A stretch of 64,000 nt of DNA from Treponema sp. Marseille-Q4130 (GCF_014334325.1 NZ_JACSET010000011.1:17536-81535); one strand, 5' to 3'; counted from the stretch's first letter, positions 53,699-63,865 are shown. Translations and numbers: made by a program. The notes: generated from the sequence alone by a model not told the origin.

Positions 53699-53944
53699 AT
53701 GAAGCCGGTAACTGTGTGCCGCGGATGCGGACGCACGATCGACAACGATTTTATCTATTGCCCGTGGTGCGGCTATTCGCGTGTCGCTTCCGATGACAGC
53801 GCCTCTCTCGAAGCGGTGTTCAATCAGCTCGAACAGCTGCAAAACGATTCGCGCAACCGGCAGATAAGCGAAATGGAAAAGCAGCTCGACGATCTCGTGC
53901 ACGAACTCGATGCGATCGTTTTGAGTGCGGAGCTGCATAAATGA
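53699..53944 (+). CDS. small zinc-ribbon protein
   Basis: The 81-residue product has a four-cysteine zinc ribbon (CRGCGRTIDNDFIYCPWCG) and a C-terminal coiled-coil-like helix of about 50 residues. GGAGG at 53687-53691 sets the start. Its stop overlaps the ATG of the next gene (ATGA), suggesting coupling with the propeller/deacetylase-like gene. The function is unknown. Confidence 0.75.
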   Translation: MKPVTVCRGCGRTIDNDFIYCPWCGYSRVASDDSASLEAVFNQLEQLQNDSRNRQISEMEKQLDDLVHELDAIVLSAELHK

Positions 53945-56175
53945 AGAAGTTCCGCATCCTGTGCTGTATCTTCATGGCTCTTGCCGCGCTGCCGCTTGCA
54001 GCCGGCGTTTCTTTCGGCAGCGCCGATCTCAACGATGAGGATGAAATCCTCTTTACGGTGCGACGTGATTTTCCCGGCACCCCGTCCTACCGTACGCTCT
54101 TTTACGCAAAGCTTGTAAACGGTTTTCCCGCAGAAAGTCCTCGAGCGCTTACCTGCTATCCTGAGCGGATGGAACTGCTTTCGGCCGGAAAAATCTTGCA
54201 GATACGGAACCGATACGGCACGGCGCGCTATTCTTTCGAAACGGGTACGCTCGAATGGACAGAACAGGCCGATACGATACCCCTCGATTCGATGCCTCTT
54301 TTTCCCCGTGCGGTGAGTCCCGACGGAGTATGGAGCTGCTTTGTCGTCAAAACGGGATTCGCCGAAGGCACTTTGACGTTCGAAAATTTTGCGACGGGCA
54401 GGCGTATGTCGCTCGATCCGCACGCAGCCGTCAGCTACGATTCTCTTCCGGTCAAGTGGGCGCCCGACAGCTCGCTCGTCCTCTATGCGAAAGAGGGTAC
54501 GGTGCGCTTTTGCAGCCCGGACGCGCTTTTCCGCGGCATCGAAATCGATGAAGCGTACCGAGAAATCGGACCGGGTTCTATCGATTCGGTATGCTGGGCG
54601 GGCGGCAGCGTCTTTTACATCGATGGAGACATGCTCTATAAAATCAACGTAAAGGAATTGTATACGACGGGTTTGTATTCCCCCGTCATCGGCAGGGGAA
54701 CGCCGGTCGGCCGCCTGCCCGAGCCCTTCAACCCTTCGCGCGATATGTTCAGTGTCGACAAAAACGGAACTTCACTTCTTTTAATAAAATCGGGGAAAAT
54801 TTTTTCGCGCTATCGCCTGAGCGGCAATTCGGCCGACTATCTGCCCGTCGTGTTTTCCCGCCCCTACGTGAGCGATTTCGGTCCCCTCGTCGATGCGGTC
54901 GTTCTGTGGGATTCCGACGGAACGCCTTATGTTTGGATGCGCCTCATGCCTTATTCGGGCGGCAAACCGATGGCTGCCGTATATCGCGCATCCGATTTCC
55001 TTTCGCCCCTCCTCTCCGCCGAAAATTCATGCCGTCCGATCATTTCGCCCGACGGAAGCCGCGCGGCTTTTTTTTCCGGCAGCACCGTCTACGTATATGA
55101 TGTTTCGTCGTGGAAGCGAATCGGCGAGCTTTCCGGAGAAAATACGGCGAGCGCGGTTTGGGAAGGAGACGATACGCTCTATGTCGGCGGTGACCGGTCG
55201 GTTCGCAGATGGAACGTCGCTTCGGGTGAGAGTACCGCCCTCTTTCTTTCATCCGCTTCATCCTGTTCATGGGATCGCGAAACGGGGCGCGCAACGGTGA
55301 CGGCCGGAAGAAAAAGTTTTTCGCTCGACGCATCGTTCAAAAAGTGGACGGAACTATCCTCCCCTCGAGAAAATACCGTTTCGATTCAAAACGGTCGCTA
55401 CCGCGTATTTTTCGGAACGACACCGTCTTCGCGCTTTGAAAACGCGTTGTACGTGCGCACCCTTTCAGGGAACGCGGTTACCAAAGCGGTATTTCCTGAA
55501 AGCGTACAAAAAACTCCCGCCCGGAAAAAGGCCGCACTCGCTTTCGACGCATACGACAGCGCGGACGGGCTTCCGCTCATACTCGCGGCGCTCGATACGT
55601 ACAATATACGCGGAACCTTTTTTTTCAACGGCGAATTTATCAGACGCTATCCGAAAGAAACGAAACAGATTTCGCTTACCGGCAATACGTGTGCGTCTCT
55701 GTTTTTTTCGGAACTCGATTTTACGAAAAGCCCCTTCGTCATCGATGAAGATTTTATCCGGCGCGGTCTTGCGCGAAATGAAGACGAATTTTTCCGATGT
55801 ACGGGAAAAGAGCTTTCGCTTTTGTGGCACGCGCCGTTTTATCGTGCGACTTCCGCCGCACGGAAAGCGGGCAAAAAAGCGGGGTACGCTTACGCCGAAT
55901 CCGTAAACGGCGATGGAGAACGAAGCACGAATGCAGGGCAAGCGGCGCCCTCAGCGCGCGATTCAAGCGCTTACGCCGAATACCCGAGTACCGCCGCCTT
56001 TATCGAAGCATGCATCACAGCTTTGACTGAAAACGGCGGCGGCATCGTGCCCGTGAGTGTCGGCTCTTCGCGAAAGCCTGCAAGCGAACGCGTGTATCAA
56101 AAACTCGATCTGCTTATAAGTGCGATTTTCGATGCCGGTTTCGACATCGTCGGTGCGGACGAACTCGCCCAATAG
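53941..56175 (+). CDS. exported beta-propeller protein with degenerate polysaccharide deacetylase domain
   Basis: The 744-residue product has a signal peptide (cleaved near AAG). A large region of about 470 residues contains WD40/TolB-like repeats (DGVWSCFV, APDSSLVLYAKEG, SPDGSRAAFFSG). The C-terminal NodB-like domain (about 520-744) starts AALAFDAYDSADGLPLILAAL. The deacetylase metal site appears lost: TFDDG is AFDAYD, the H-x(3)-H motif reads GNTCASLFF, and the RxP motif reads HAPFY. It is probably a binding protein or an altered enzyme at the cell envelope. Confidence 0.75.
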   Translation: MKKFRILCCIFMALAALPLAAGVSFGSADLNDEDEILFTVRRDFPGTPSYRTLFYAKLVNGFPAESPRALTCYPERMELLSAGKILQIRNRYGTARYSFETGTLEWTEQADTIPLDSMPLFPRAVSPDGVWSCFVVKTGFAEGTLTFENFATGRRMSLDPHAAVSYDSLPVKWAPDSSLVLYAKEGTVRFCSPDALFRGIEIDEAYREIGPGSIDSVCWAGGSVFYIDGDMLYKINVKELYTTGLYSPVIGRGTPVGRLPEPFNPSRDMFSVDKNGTSLLLIKSGKIFSRYRLSGNSADYLPVVFSRPYVSDFGPLVDAVVLWDSDGTPYVWMRLMPYSGGKPMAAVYRASDFLSPLLSAENSCRPIISPDGSRAAFFSGSTVYVYDVSSWKRIGELSGENTASAVWEGDDTLYVGGDRSVRRWNVASGESTALFLSSASSCSWDRETGRATVTAGRKSFSLDASFKKWTELSSPRENTVSIQNGRYRVFFGTTPSSRFENALYVRTLSGNAVTKAVFPESVQKTPARKKAALAFDAYDSADGLPLILAALDTYNIRGTFFFNGEFIRRYPKETKQISLTGNTCASLFFSELDFTKSPFVIDEDFIRRGLARNEDEFFRCTGKELSLLWHAPFYRATSAARKAGKKAGYAYAESVNGDGERSTNAGQAAPSARDSSAYAEYPSTAAFIEACITALTENGGGIVPVSVGSSRKPASERVYQKLDLLISAIFDAGFDIVGADELAQ

Positions 56176-56245
56176 CGCCGACCGCCGCGCCTTATTGCCG
56201 AATAACACCGCTCAAACCGAACGCCGCGTTTTATGCAAGCCGGCG

Positions 56246-56270
56246 TTTCGAAACCCGCATTCATCCTAAT
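56246..56270. repeat. 25-bp direct repeat, left copy
   Basis: TTTCGAAACCCGCATTCATC and CTAAT recur exactly at 56590-56614, so the R2 copy between them is flanked by direct repeats. Confidence 0.85.
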
Positions 56271-56273
56271 CAG

Positions 56274-56600
56274 CATGGATTTCGAGTTTTCAAAACTCGA
56301 AATCTTCCGACCGTATTTATGCATCAATGAACGGCGAGTTTCGAAAACAGATACAAGTGCACGGCGGCGAAGTTCCCGCTGCGTGCTGAACCCTCTGAAC
56401 GCGTACGCGATGCGGCGCAGCAGCGGGAGACACGCGTGCGACTTTGTGCGTTCAGCTTGCAGAAGTTTTGCTTTAAAAGCACAACCGGAGCGTAAGCGGG
56501 GATTCCGCTGTGAGAGCCGCGTACGCATACGTCTACAGAGATTGTACGACGGTCATTTTCGCCGAAAGGGCAGCTTTATTAGTTGATACTTTCGAAACCC
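56274..56600 (-). repeat. R2 structured repeat, copy 2
   Basis: On the minus strand it opens GTTTCGAAAGTATCAACT (cf. GTTTGGAAAGTATCAGCT in copy 1) and closes with GAAACTCGCC and the hairpin TTTCGAGTTTT / AAAACTCGAAA (plus-strand 56280-56302). Its inner 240 bases differ from copy 1 but also form stems, including CTGAACGC/GCGTTCAG. It fills the gap between the propeller protein and the 5'-nucleotidase. Confidence 0.75.
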
Positions 56601-56609
56601 GCATTCATC

Positions 56610-58385
56610 CTAATTGATAATGCCTTGTGCTTTCAGTTCGTCTACGTTCAAACTTTTCGCGTACGGCACATCGAGTTTTCCGTCATTGACCATTTTAATA
56701 ATTTCATCGCGGTACGGAGAAGAGAGATCGACTCCCGTAATCGACCAGTTGTCGTCGACTTCGGGAGATATCGTGCCGTGCTCTTTGATGTACGCGACGA
56801 GCATATCGCGGATCGATTGCGACGATTCCCAGCTTCGCTTTCCTTCGACGAGCTTTTGCGTTTTGAGCGCCGACGAATAGCGGTAATTGTTTACGGCGAG
56901 TTTGAACCTTTGATCGCCGACGACCGGCTTGCCTTTAAACGTAAGATTCACGATGCGATCGCCCGCGGGCTTTGAAAGATCTATTTGATAGTCGACGCCC
57001 GCAAACATATCGTAGAGATAGCCGGGTTTTTCGGGATTGAACGAAATCGAAATATCGCCCGGCTTCCATTGATTGTAACACGCTGCCGACCATTCCATAT
57101 AGCGCTTCAGTTCCGCGCCCGTCACTTCGACGAGGTAAAGCGTATTGTCGAATTTATAGATATCGAAGATATTGCCGTAATTGATCGGACCGGCTTTGAT
57201 ATCGCTCGTATCTTTAAATAACGCCGCTGCGGAAACGTCGGCACCGCTGTTCAAAAGCTGCACTTTGTTGATTAAATCGAGAACCGCCGTGTCGCGCAAT
57301 TTTCCTTCGGGGATGCCGCGGATTTCGTTTTTCGGCTGAAAGTCGGCAGACGCCGTTCCGAAGACGCCGCCCGATACCGTGCCGTCGTTGTTTACGGTGC
57401 CGCCGGTTACGAATGCGATCGTTTTTTCGTGCGCTTCTTTTACGTGGGGCAGACTGCGGATCGCTTCGCTCGGCGCATAATCTTTCATGTCGACGATCGT
57501 ACCGGTAACGTTCGTTATTCTTTTATGTGCGTCGAGCGTGATGTCGAAGCGTGCGACTTCGCGTGCGCCGTTTCTGCACGCCAATACCTGCGCGCCGCCG
57601 ACCTTTTCATTTACCGTTACGTGCGCGTGTCCGAGCATGAGCACTTTGATTTCGGGGCAGGCTTTCAAAATCGTTTCGCCCGCATCGGTTCCGTGGTCTT
57701 CGTCGTATTCGGGGTGGAAGCCGACGTGGGCGACGGCGATGACGAAATCGCATTTGTTTTTGATCGCATCGTACGCTTCTTTTGCACCCTGCGCGACGCT
57801 TTCGAATTTGAGCGAGGCGACTTTTTCGCCGTCCCAGCGCGGAACGTCGGGATTCGTCAGTCCGATGATGCCGATCCGCACGCCGCCTCGTTTAATAATC
57901 GTATACGCTTTGGCAAATTCTTTGCCGTTGGCATAGCGGACGTTTGCGCCGAGGATCGGAAAGTTCGCCTGAGACTGAATCCGTTTTATTAAACCGAGAC
58001 CGAAATTGTATTCGTGATTGCCGAGCGCCATGGCATCGTATTTCATAAAATTCAATACGCTTACCATCGGGTGCTTTCCTTCCTGTTTGTTGTAGATGTC
58101 GTCGGTTAAAATCGTTCCCTGAAACGTGTCCCCGTTATCGACGAGGACGACGTTGCCGGGATTTTCTTTGCGCACCGATTCGATATACGAATACACGCGT
58201 GCAATGCCGTTGTTTGTCGTCTCTTTGTTGTCTTCATAGCTGTAGCCCCAGATATTACCGTGCATATCCGTCGTGCCGAGCACCGTGATCGTTTTCGAAG
58301 CTTGAGCCGCGCTTTTGGCCGCCCCCTGTGTCAAGCTTGCCGTAAAAATCGCCAAAACAGCGAGTAGTATTCTTAATCGCTTCAT
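56610..58385 (-). CDS. periplasmic 5'-nucleotidase/2',3'-cyclic phosphodiesterase (UshA family)
   Basis: The 591 residues have a signal peptide (cleaved near AKS/AAQ). A metallophosphatase domain carries TTDMHGN (Asp40, His42), DNGDTFQGT, GNHEYNFG and LGHAHVT. A C-terminal 5'-nucleotidase domain has GADVSAAALF and the substrate-binding NNYRYSSAL region. It should release nucleosides and phosphate from nucleotides outside the cell. Its stop codon lies inside the 25-bp repeat at 56590-56614. Upstream bases 58386-58677 carry no gene. Confidence 0.92.
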   Translation of the reverse strand: MKRLRILLAVLAIFTASLTQGAAKSAAQASKTITVLGTTDMHGNIWGYSYEDNKETTNNGIARVYSYIESVRKENPGNVVLVDNGDTFQGTILTDDIYNKQEGKHPMVSVLNFMKYDAMALGNHEYNFGLGLIKRIQSQANFPILGANVRYANGKEFAKAYTIIKRGGVRIGIIGLTNPDVPRWDGEKVASLKFESVAQGAKEAYDAIKNKCDFVIAVAHVGFHPEYDEDHGTDAGETILKACPEIKVLMLGHAHVTVNEKVGGAQVLACRNGAREVARFDITLDAHKRITNVTGTIVDMKDYAPSEAIRSLPHVKEAHEKTIAFVTGGTVNNDGTVSGGVFGTASADFQPKNEIRGIPEGKLRDTAVLDLINKVQLLNSGADVSAAALFKDTSDIKAGPINYGNIFDIYKFDNTLYLVEVTGAELKRYMEWSAACYNQWKPGDISISFNPEKPGYLYDMFAGVDYQIDLSKPAGDRIVNLTFKGKPVVGDQRFKLAVNNYRYSSALKTQKLVEGKRSWESSQSIRDMLVAYIKEHGTISPEVDDNWSITGVDLSSPYRDEIIKMVNDGKLDVPYAKSLNVDELKAQGIIN

Positions 58386-58609
58386 AATGCCTCCGTAAAA
58401 TTATTAATTATCGTATACAAGGGGCGGCGTTCTGTCAACGATGCGAGGGAGAGGCGGTCTTCGGAAAGGTTTATTATGAGAGCGCAGAAAATTTAGGATG
58501 AAGGTTGATAAACCGGTACCAAATCGTATAATAAAAGTATCGCATAATATGATGAAAATTTTGATTTTTGTTTTATACGGGTCCAGATAAAGATTTATTG
58601 TTTTCATGA

Positions 58610-58615
58610 TATAAT
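58610..58615 (+). promoter_or_regulatory. -10 box upstream of the DUF262/HNH gene
   Basis: A perfect TATAAT lies 63 bases before the start, in AT-rich DNA; no convincing -35 box was found. Confidence 0.4.
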
Positions 58616-58677
58616 GAAGAAAAGTAAAAAGAATCTCAGCTAAATGTCATACAGCGACACCTAAGGAGAACTGAAAA

Positions 58678-60765
58678 ATGAAAGCGAGTGAAACAAGTGT
58701 TCTCAGTTTTATCGGCGGATTGGATAAAGTTTTTATTATTCCGCCATTTCAGAGAAATTATGAATGGTCAAATAAACAGTGTGAAGAATTATTCTACGAT
58801 ATAGAAAATGCTTTTAAAAAACAGAAAACACATTATTTAGGAAATGTGGTATATTATTTCGGTGAAAAAAACGGTGCCGAATTCCAAGAATTAATTTTAG
58901 TAGACGGACAACAAAGAATAAGTACTATTGTGTTACTTTTGTGTGCACTCCGTGATTGCGAAAAAGACGCAGACCTTCAAAGTAAAATAACTGCAAGATA
59001 TTTAAAAAATGATACAAATATCGATAAGTTTAGAATTAGATTAAAACAAACATCTTATGATTATCAAAGTTTTCTTTCTGTTGTAGAAAAAACTCCCATT
59101 AAAGATGAAGACAATAATATTATAAAGAATTACAAACGTTTTTTAGAATTATTAAAAAAAACAGAGATTTCATTAACCGATATTTATAATACAATTCAAA
59201 AATTAGAAATTGTAGGTGTAAATCTTCAAATTGAAAATGATTTGGAAACTGTTCAAACAATTTTTGAAAAAATTAATTCAACCGGCAAACCGTTAAGCGC
59301 AGCAGATTTAATTAGGAATTATCTTCTAATCTCAAAATCGCCGGATGAGCAACAGCGCTTATATGATAATTATTGGATAAATATTGAGAGAACTGTAGGT
59401 AATGAATTTATTTCCCGTTTGACAAAAAATTATTTGATTATCAAAACGTATGAGGATGTTGCAAATGAAGAAATTTATTCGATTTTTAAAGAATATTTTT
59501 CAAATGTAAATATATCACATGAAAAAATATTACAGGAGTTAGAAAATTATTCAAAATATTTTAATTGGATGAGAAATTTCAATAGTCCGAATAAAGAATT
59601 GAATAAACATATTCAAGAATTAAATGCATTAAAAACTGAAGACGTATATCCGTTATATTTGTATTTAATGCATACACTTTATGATAAAAATATAAACGAG
59701 CTGGTAAAGATATTCAAACTTTTGTCTGATTTTTTGATTCGTTACCGTATTGTTGCTCCTTCCGGCGGTGGAGGGGCTCTGCGTTCGGTTATTCAAAAAT
59801 TGATAGAAAGAATGGATAATGGTGAAATAGAAGCTTCATACGATGCAATTTATTTTGAGCTATCAAACAGTAACACAAAGTCAGGGCGATATCCGAATGA
59901 TGAAGATTTTTATTCCGCTTTAACTCAGTCTAGAAAATATAATCATTCGTATGGCAAGGTGCTGTTAAGAAAAATAGAAGAGTTTGAAACAAAAAATATA
60001 GGTGTTTCTTTAGAAGATATAACGGTTGAACATTTTATGCCTCAAACTCCAAATCAATGGTGGTACGACAATTTCGGAGGTAAAGAAAATACATATCTTA
60101 TTTATGAAAAATATCTAAACTGTATTGGAAATCTCGGCATTATGTCTCAAAGTTATAATTCTTCGAATTCCAATAAGTCATGGCCGGATAAGTTACAGTT
60201 TATAAATCAAGTTCAATTTAATCTTACAAAAGAAGTTGCAAAAAATACCGAATGGAAAGAAGAACAAATTACTTCCAGAAATAACGAGTTGGCAATAAGA
60301 GCTTGTCGAGCAATTCTTAAACCTCTCGAAAGAACCAAACCGTTAATGGCTGTCGAATTTGAAAGCGGTTCATACCCGGCATCGGATATTACAACAAATA
60401 TGAGCGGTTCTTATGTAAAAGATGTATTGTATAAAAATGAATCTCTGAGAGTCAGCTCTTGGAGATATTACTTTAATGCGGTTTGTAAAATTGCAAGTGA
60501 ATTGGATTTTGCAAAATTTAAAGACGTTGTTTCGGATAATATAATCCATAAATCACATAATAAGTATCGAAAGGATGAAAAAGATCCTGTAATTTCGATG
60601 GATAAATCTTTACTCGTTGAACCTAAAAAAATCGGCAACACGGATATTTATTCGGAAGGTTCTTTGAGCTCGGAAAGAGCAAGAGTTTATGCAAAACAAC
60701 TTTTGGATATCTTTAAAATAACAAATGATATTCAAATTCTTGTAGAAAAGAAAGAAGACGAATGA
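58678..60765 (+). CDS. DUF262-DUF1524 (GmrSD-like) nuclease with extra C-terminal domain
   Basis: The 695 residues have a DUF262 domain with IPPFQRNYEW (21-30), VDGQQRIST (75-83) and FEKINSTGKPLSAADL. A helical middle follows, then an HNH-like DUF1524 with VEHFMPQTPNQWW near 450 and LNCIGNLGIMSQSYN near 480. An additional domain of about 130 residues (about 560-695) contains SGSYVKDVLYKNESLRVSSW. It should act alone as a type IV restriction factor against modified phage DNA. The composition is strikingly AT-rich between GC-richer housekeeping genes. AAGGAG lies just upstream. Confidence 0.82.
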   Translation: MKASETSVLSFIGGLDKVFIIPPFQRNYEWSNKQCEELFYDIENAFKKQKTHYLGNVVYYFGEKNGAEFQELILVDGQQRISTIVLLLCALRDCEKDADLQSKITARYLKNDTNIDKFRIRLKQTSYDYQSFLSVVEKTPIKDEDNNIIKNYKRFLELLKKTEISLTDIYNTIQKLEIVGVNLQIENDLETVQTIFEKINSTGKPLSAADLIRNYLLISKSPDEQQRLYDNYWINIERTVGNEFISRLTKNYLIIKTYEDVANEEIYSIFKEYFSNVNISHEKILQELENYSKYFNWMRNFNSPNKELNKHIQELNALKTEDVYPLYLYLMHTLYDKNINELVKIFKLLSDFLIRYRIVAPSGGGGALRSVIQKLIERMDNGEIEASYDAIYFELSNSNTKSGRYPNDEDFYSALTQSRKYNHSYGKVLLRKIEEFETKNIGVSLEDITVEHFMPQTPNQWWYDNFGGKENTYLIYEKYLNCIGNLGIMSQSYNSSNSNKSWPDKLQFINQVQFNLTKEVAKNTEWKEEQITSRNNELAIRACRAILKPLERTKPLMAVEFESGSYPASDITTNMSGSYVKDVLYKNESLRVSSWRYYFNAVCKIASELDFAKFKDVVSDNIIHKSHNKYRKDEKDPVISMDKSLLVEPKKIGNTDIYSEGSLSSERARVYAKQLLDIFKITNDIQILVEKKEDE

Positions 60766-60834
60766 CATTGCAGGTACTCCCGCAGGATGTCGTTTTGTAT
60801 GCACTCTTGGATCGCGTTCTTAAAACCGTTTTCA

Positions 60835-62352
60835 CTATCGTCTGTGCGCGAGCACTACCCGTGCGATGACGTCGCTTGCCGAAACGAAGGGATTGGCTTT
60901 TCCGATCGAGCGGTCTGCGACGAGGGGGATCGCTTCGAGCGTTTTGCCGTCAAGCACGTATTCGATGCTGCCGTATTCACTTCCGGCACGAACTCCGCCG
61001 TCGATCGAACGCGGCAAGTTTACGAGCACGCGCACGGAGGAAGCGGCGTCTTCGGGCGAGGCGCCAAGTATAAACGGAACGGTGAGCGCGGTAAAATCGT
61101 AGGCGGGCGTGAGGTATGTCCACTGCGCTTTTGCGCCGGTGACGGGGATAAAATAGCGGTGCACGGCGTCGGTTTTTTTGCAGTCGGCAAAGCGCGCAAA
61201 TGCCCATTCCATAAGCGTCGTTCCGTCCTGTATGCGGTACGCATCTCCCTCTCTTCTGTTTCGTCCCGGCCCGTTCATCGTTACCGATAAAAAACGCGTC
61301 GCGCCTCGGTGCACGGTGAGCGCGAGATTGTAGCCGCTTTCATCGATGTAGCCCGTCTTTAAGCCGTCGCATCCGGCGAGCTTTCCGAGGAGGGCGTTCG
61401 TGTTCTGCTGAGTAATGCCCATCGTGATCTTTTCGGGCAAGCCGTTTGAAAAATCCTGTGCGGTCGGTTTGCTTCGATCTTCGATCGGGAGATTGTGGAT
61501 TTGGGGATAGGTAAACGAAAGGCGCGAATGGAATTTGACAAGGGTGTCCGGAAACTTTGTGATATACACGCATGCGAGCATCGCCATTTCCCTCGCCGTC
61601 GTTTCGTTGTCGGCGCTGTAGCCGGACGCTTCGGAAAAATGCGTTTTCGTCAATCCCAAAAGCCGCATTTCGCGGTTCATGCGCTCGACAAAAGCTTCCA
61701 TACTCCCTGCGATATAATAGGCGAGCGCGTATGCCGCGTCGTTTCCCGAACACACGTCGAGACCGGTTAATAATTCTTCGACGGTGACGATTTGATCTTT
61801 GCCTAAAAACATGAGCGATGAATGGGGCAGCATATTACACGCCCACGTTTCGGGAGGCAGCGGTACGATATCGCCGTAGGAAATATTTCCGCGTTCGATT
61901 TCCTGCATGACGACGTACATGACCGCGATCTTCGTCATCGATGCCGGCGGGATGATTCTGTCCGCTTTTTTTTCGTAGAGGATGCTGCCGCTTGCGACGT
62001 CGATGAGGATGGCCGAGCCCGCTTCGACGGAAAGCTTTGCCGGAACGACGGGGTAGGGGAGCGGTTTTAAAATATCGTTCCGCGAGGGGTAAGCTTTATC
62101 GAGCGCATCGTCGAGCAGCTTTCGCTCGTTTTCGGTGAGCTCTCTCGGAGGAGCCGCCTGTTTGAATCGATAGAGACGGATCCCCGCAGTTCCGATAAAC
62201 GAAACGCAGAACACCGCAGTGAAAATAATAATTATTAATCGTATACGCCGGACGATGCTTCCGCTCTGCGCGGAGGATTCCCGCCGTGCCGCATTTCGTC
62301 CGCTGCCTTTTTGCCGTTCGCCTTTTGTCTTGCCGTCTTTTCGTTCGCTCAT
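60835..62352 (-). CDS. dacA: D-alanyl-D-alanine carboxypeptidase (PBP5/DacA type)
   Basis: The 505-residue protein has a basic cytoplasmic N-terminus, a membrane helix (about 36-58) and a serine peptidase S11 domain with S138-M-T-K141, SGN (202-204) and LKTGY near 325. A C-terminal beta-rich domain follows. It trims the terminal D-Ala of peptidoglycan stem peptides. Unlike PBP5 it is anchored by its N-terminus, with no obvious C-terminal amphipathic helix. An R1 repeat lies directly upstream. Confidence 0.9.
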   Translation of the reverse strand: MSERKDGKTKGERQKGSGRNAARRESSAQSGSIVRRIRLIIIIFTAVFCVSFIGTAGIRLYRFKQAAPPRELTENERKLLDDALDKAYPSRNDILKPLPYPVVPAKLSVEAGSAILIDVASGSILYEKKADRIIPPASMTKIAVMYVVMQEIERGNISYGDIVPLPPETWACNMLPHSSLMFLGKDQIVTVEELLTGLDVCSGNDAAYALAYYIAGSMEAFVERMNREMRLLGLTKTHFSEASGYSADNETTAREMAMLACVYITKFPDTLVKFHSRLSFTYPQIHNLPIEDRSKPTAQDFSNGLPEKITMGITQQNTNALLGKLAGCDGLKTGYIDESGYNLALTVHRGATRFLSVTMNGPGRNRREGDAYRIQDGTTLMEWAFARFADCKKTDAVHRYFIPVTGAKAQWTYLTPAYDFTALTVPFILGASPEDAASSVRVLVNLPRSIDGGVRAGSEYGSIEYVLDGKTLEAIPLVADRSIGKANPFVSASDVIARVVLAHRR

Positions 62353-62365
62353 CTTTTTACTGTCG

Positions 62366-62507
62366 TTCCTTTAAATGCGGCATTGCAGAAAATGTCGATT
62401 TTCGAAAATGCCGCATACGTGCGCGGGAGCGCACACGTATATCCGTGAGTTTTCGAAAGAAAACTCGAAGTTAAAAGTGCCGCGCCATTTCAGCGTCGCT
62501 TTTAAAC
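62366..62507 (-). repeat. R1 interspersed repeat, copy g (dacA leader)
   Basis: The plus strand reads TGCGGCATT-GCA-GAAAAT-GTCG-ATTTTC-GAA-AATGCCGCA (62376-62415), then the GCGCACACGTATATCC block and a GAGTTTTC / GAAAACTC hairpin. Both stems are perfectly paired, and the upper stem differs from the GGAAGT/ACTTCC of other copies by compensated changes. It lies between aroC and dacA, hairpin end toward dacA. Confidence 0.85.
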
Positions 62508-62516
62508 CTTCGGTAT

Positions 62517-63608
62517 TCAAATCCGTGCGCTCCGGTTTCGAAGGAGCATATCGGCGAGGACAATGGCCGTCATCGCTTCGATGACGGGGACGATCCTCGG
62601 ACACAGGCATGCGTCGTGCCGCCCTTCGACGGATATGTCGCTGTCGAAATAGGCGCCGCCTTCTTCGCGCACCGTCTCCTGTGTAAGTGAAATGCTCGGC
62701 ACGGGTTTTATCGCCGCGCGGAAAACGATATCGTTTCCGTTCGATATGCCGCCGAGTATGCCGCCTGCGTTATTTGAAAGAAATGTAACGTCTCCACCTT
62801 CGGCGCGCATCGCGTCGTTGTTTTCGCTTCCCGTAAGGAGTGCCGCGCCGAATCCCGCACCGAATTCGATGCCTTTTACTCCGCCGATCGACAAAACGGC
62901 TTTGGCAATTTCCGCGTCGAGTTTGTCGAAGACGGTTTCACCGAGTCCTGCGGGAACGCCGCTCGCCGTACATTCGACGATGCCGCCCGCGCTTTCGCCT
63001 TTTATACGCAGTTCTGCTACGCGCGCCTCCATCGATTTTGCGGCCTCCTCATCGCATGCGCGAAAGGAAGTGTGTTCGACCGCGCCCATGTCGCGCGCTT
63101 TGCACGAAATGCCGGCTGCGGAAATCGTATACGCTTTGACTTTTATGCCCGCCGTTTGCAGTACCGCGTTTGCGACGGCACCTGCGGCGACGCGAGAAGC
63201 TGTTTCGCGCCCTGACGAGCGTCCGCCGCCTCTCCAGTCGCGTGTGCCGTATTTTTTGAAATACGTCCAATCGGCGTGTCCGGGACGGAATAGGTGCGCG
63301 AGGTCGGAATAGTCTTCGGATTTTTGGGAATTGTTTCGTATTGCGATCGCGATCGGCGTTCCTTCCGATACGCCTTCGAAGACGCCCGAAAGGATTTCCG
63401 CTTTATCGCTTTCATTTCTCGATGTAACGGCGGGATTTTGTTTTCCGTCGGCCGCTCCCGGTTTCCGTCTGTCGAGCGCTCTCTGTATGTCGTCCGCATC
63501 GATGCGTATGCCTGCGGGACAGCCGTCTATGACGACTCCGATAGCGCTTCCGTGGCTTTCGCCGAATGTCGTAACGCGGAAGATTGTCCCGAACGTATTG
63601 CCTGCCAT
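62517..63608 (-). CDS. aroC: chorismate synthase
   Basis: The 363-residue protein has signature 1 ([19 protein letters not shown], 15-33), signature 2 in [20 protein letters not shown] and the [17 protein letters not shown] segment, plus the C-terminal [18 protein letters not shown] stretch. It forms chorismate from EPSP with reduced FMN, the last shikimate step. The ATG at 63608 opens the conserved fold. It is divergent from dapA and upstream of dacA with an R1 repeat between. Confidence 0.95.
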   Translation of the reverse strand: MAGNTFGTIFRVTTFGESHGSAIGVVIDGCPAGIRIDADDIQRALDRRKPGAADGKQNPAVTSRNESDKAEILSGVFEGVSEGTPIAIAIRNNSQKSEDYSDLAHLFRPGHADWTYFKKYGTRDWRGGGRSSGRETASRVAAGAVANAVLQTAGIKVKAYTISAAGISCKARDMGAVEHTSFRACDEEAAKSMEARVAELRIKGESAGGIVECTASGVPAGLGETVFDKLDAEIAKAVLSIGGVKGIEFGAGFGAALLTGSENNDAMRAEGGDVTFLSNNAGGILGGISNGNDIVFRAAIKPVPSISLTQETVREEGGAYFDSDISVEGRHDACLCPRIVPVIEAMTAIVLADMLLRNRSARI

Positions 63609-63865
63609 GGCTCGAGTATAGCATAAAAGCCCGATGCGGGGAACACGGCTTACGCCGGATTGTAAGGGCGGCGAAGCCGTTCCCCGCGAGGATCGCGGGG
63701 AATGGAGCGGATGCGGAACCCTGAAAAGCCGGTTCTTCCGATACGCTTCGTCCGAATATCCGTTTGTTCGAATACACGCTGATCGCTGCACCGTTTTCCG
63801 GGCGCATTGCTCAAAACGCATAAACGTGCGATAATGCGTTCATCATTCGAAAACGCGAGGCGATT
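63609..63865. other. aroC-dapA divergent intergenic region
   Basis: A CCCCGCGA / TCGCGGGG hairpin lies at about 63684-63701. Nothing else was recognised. Confidence 0.4.
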
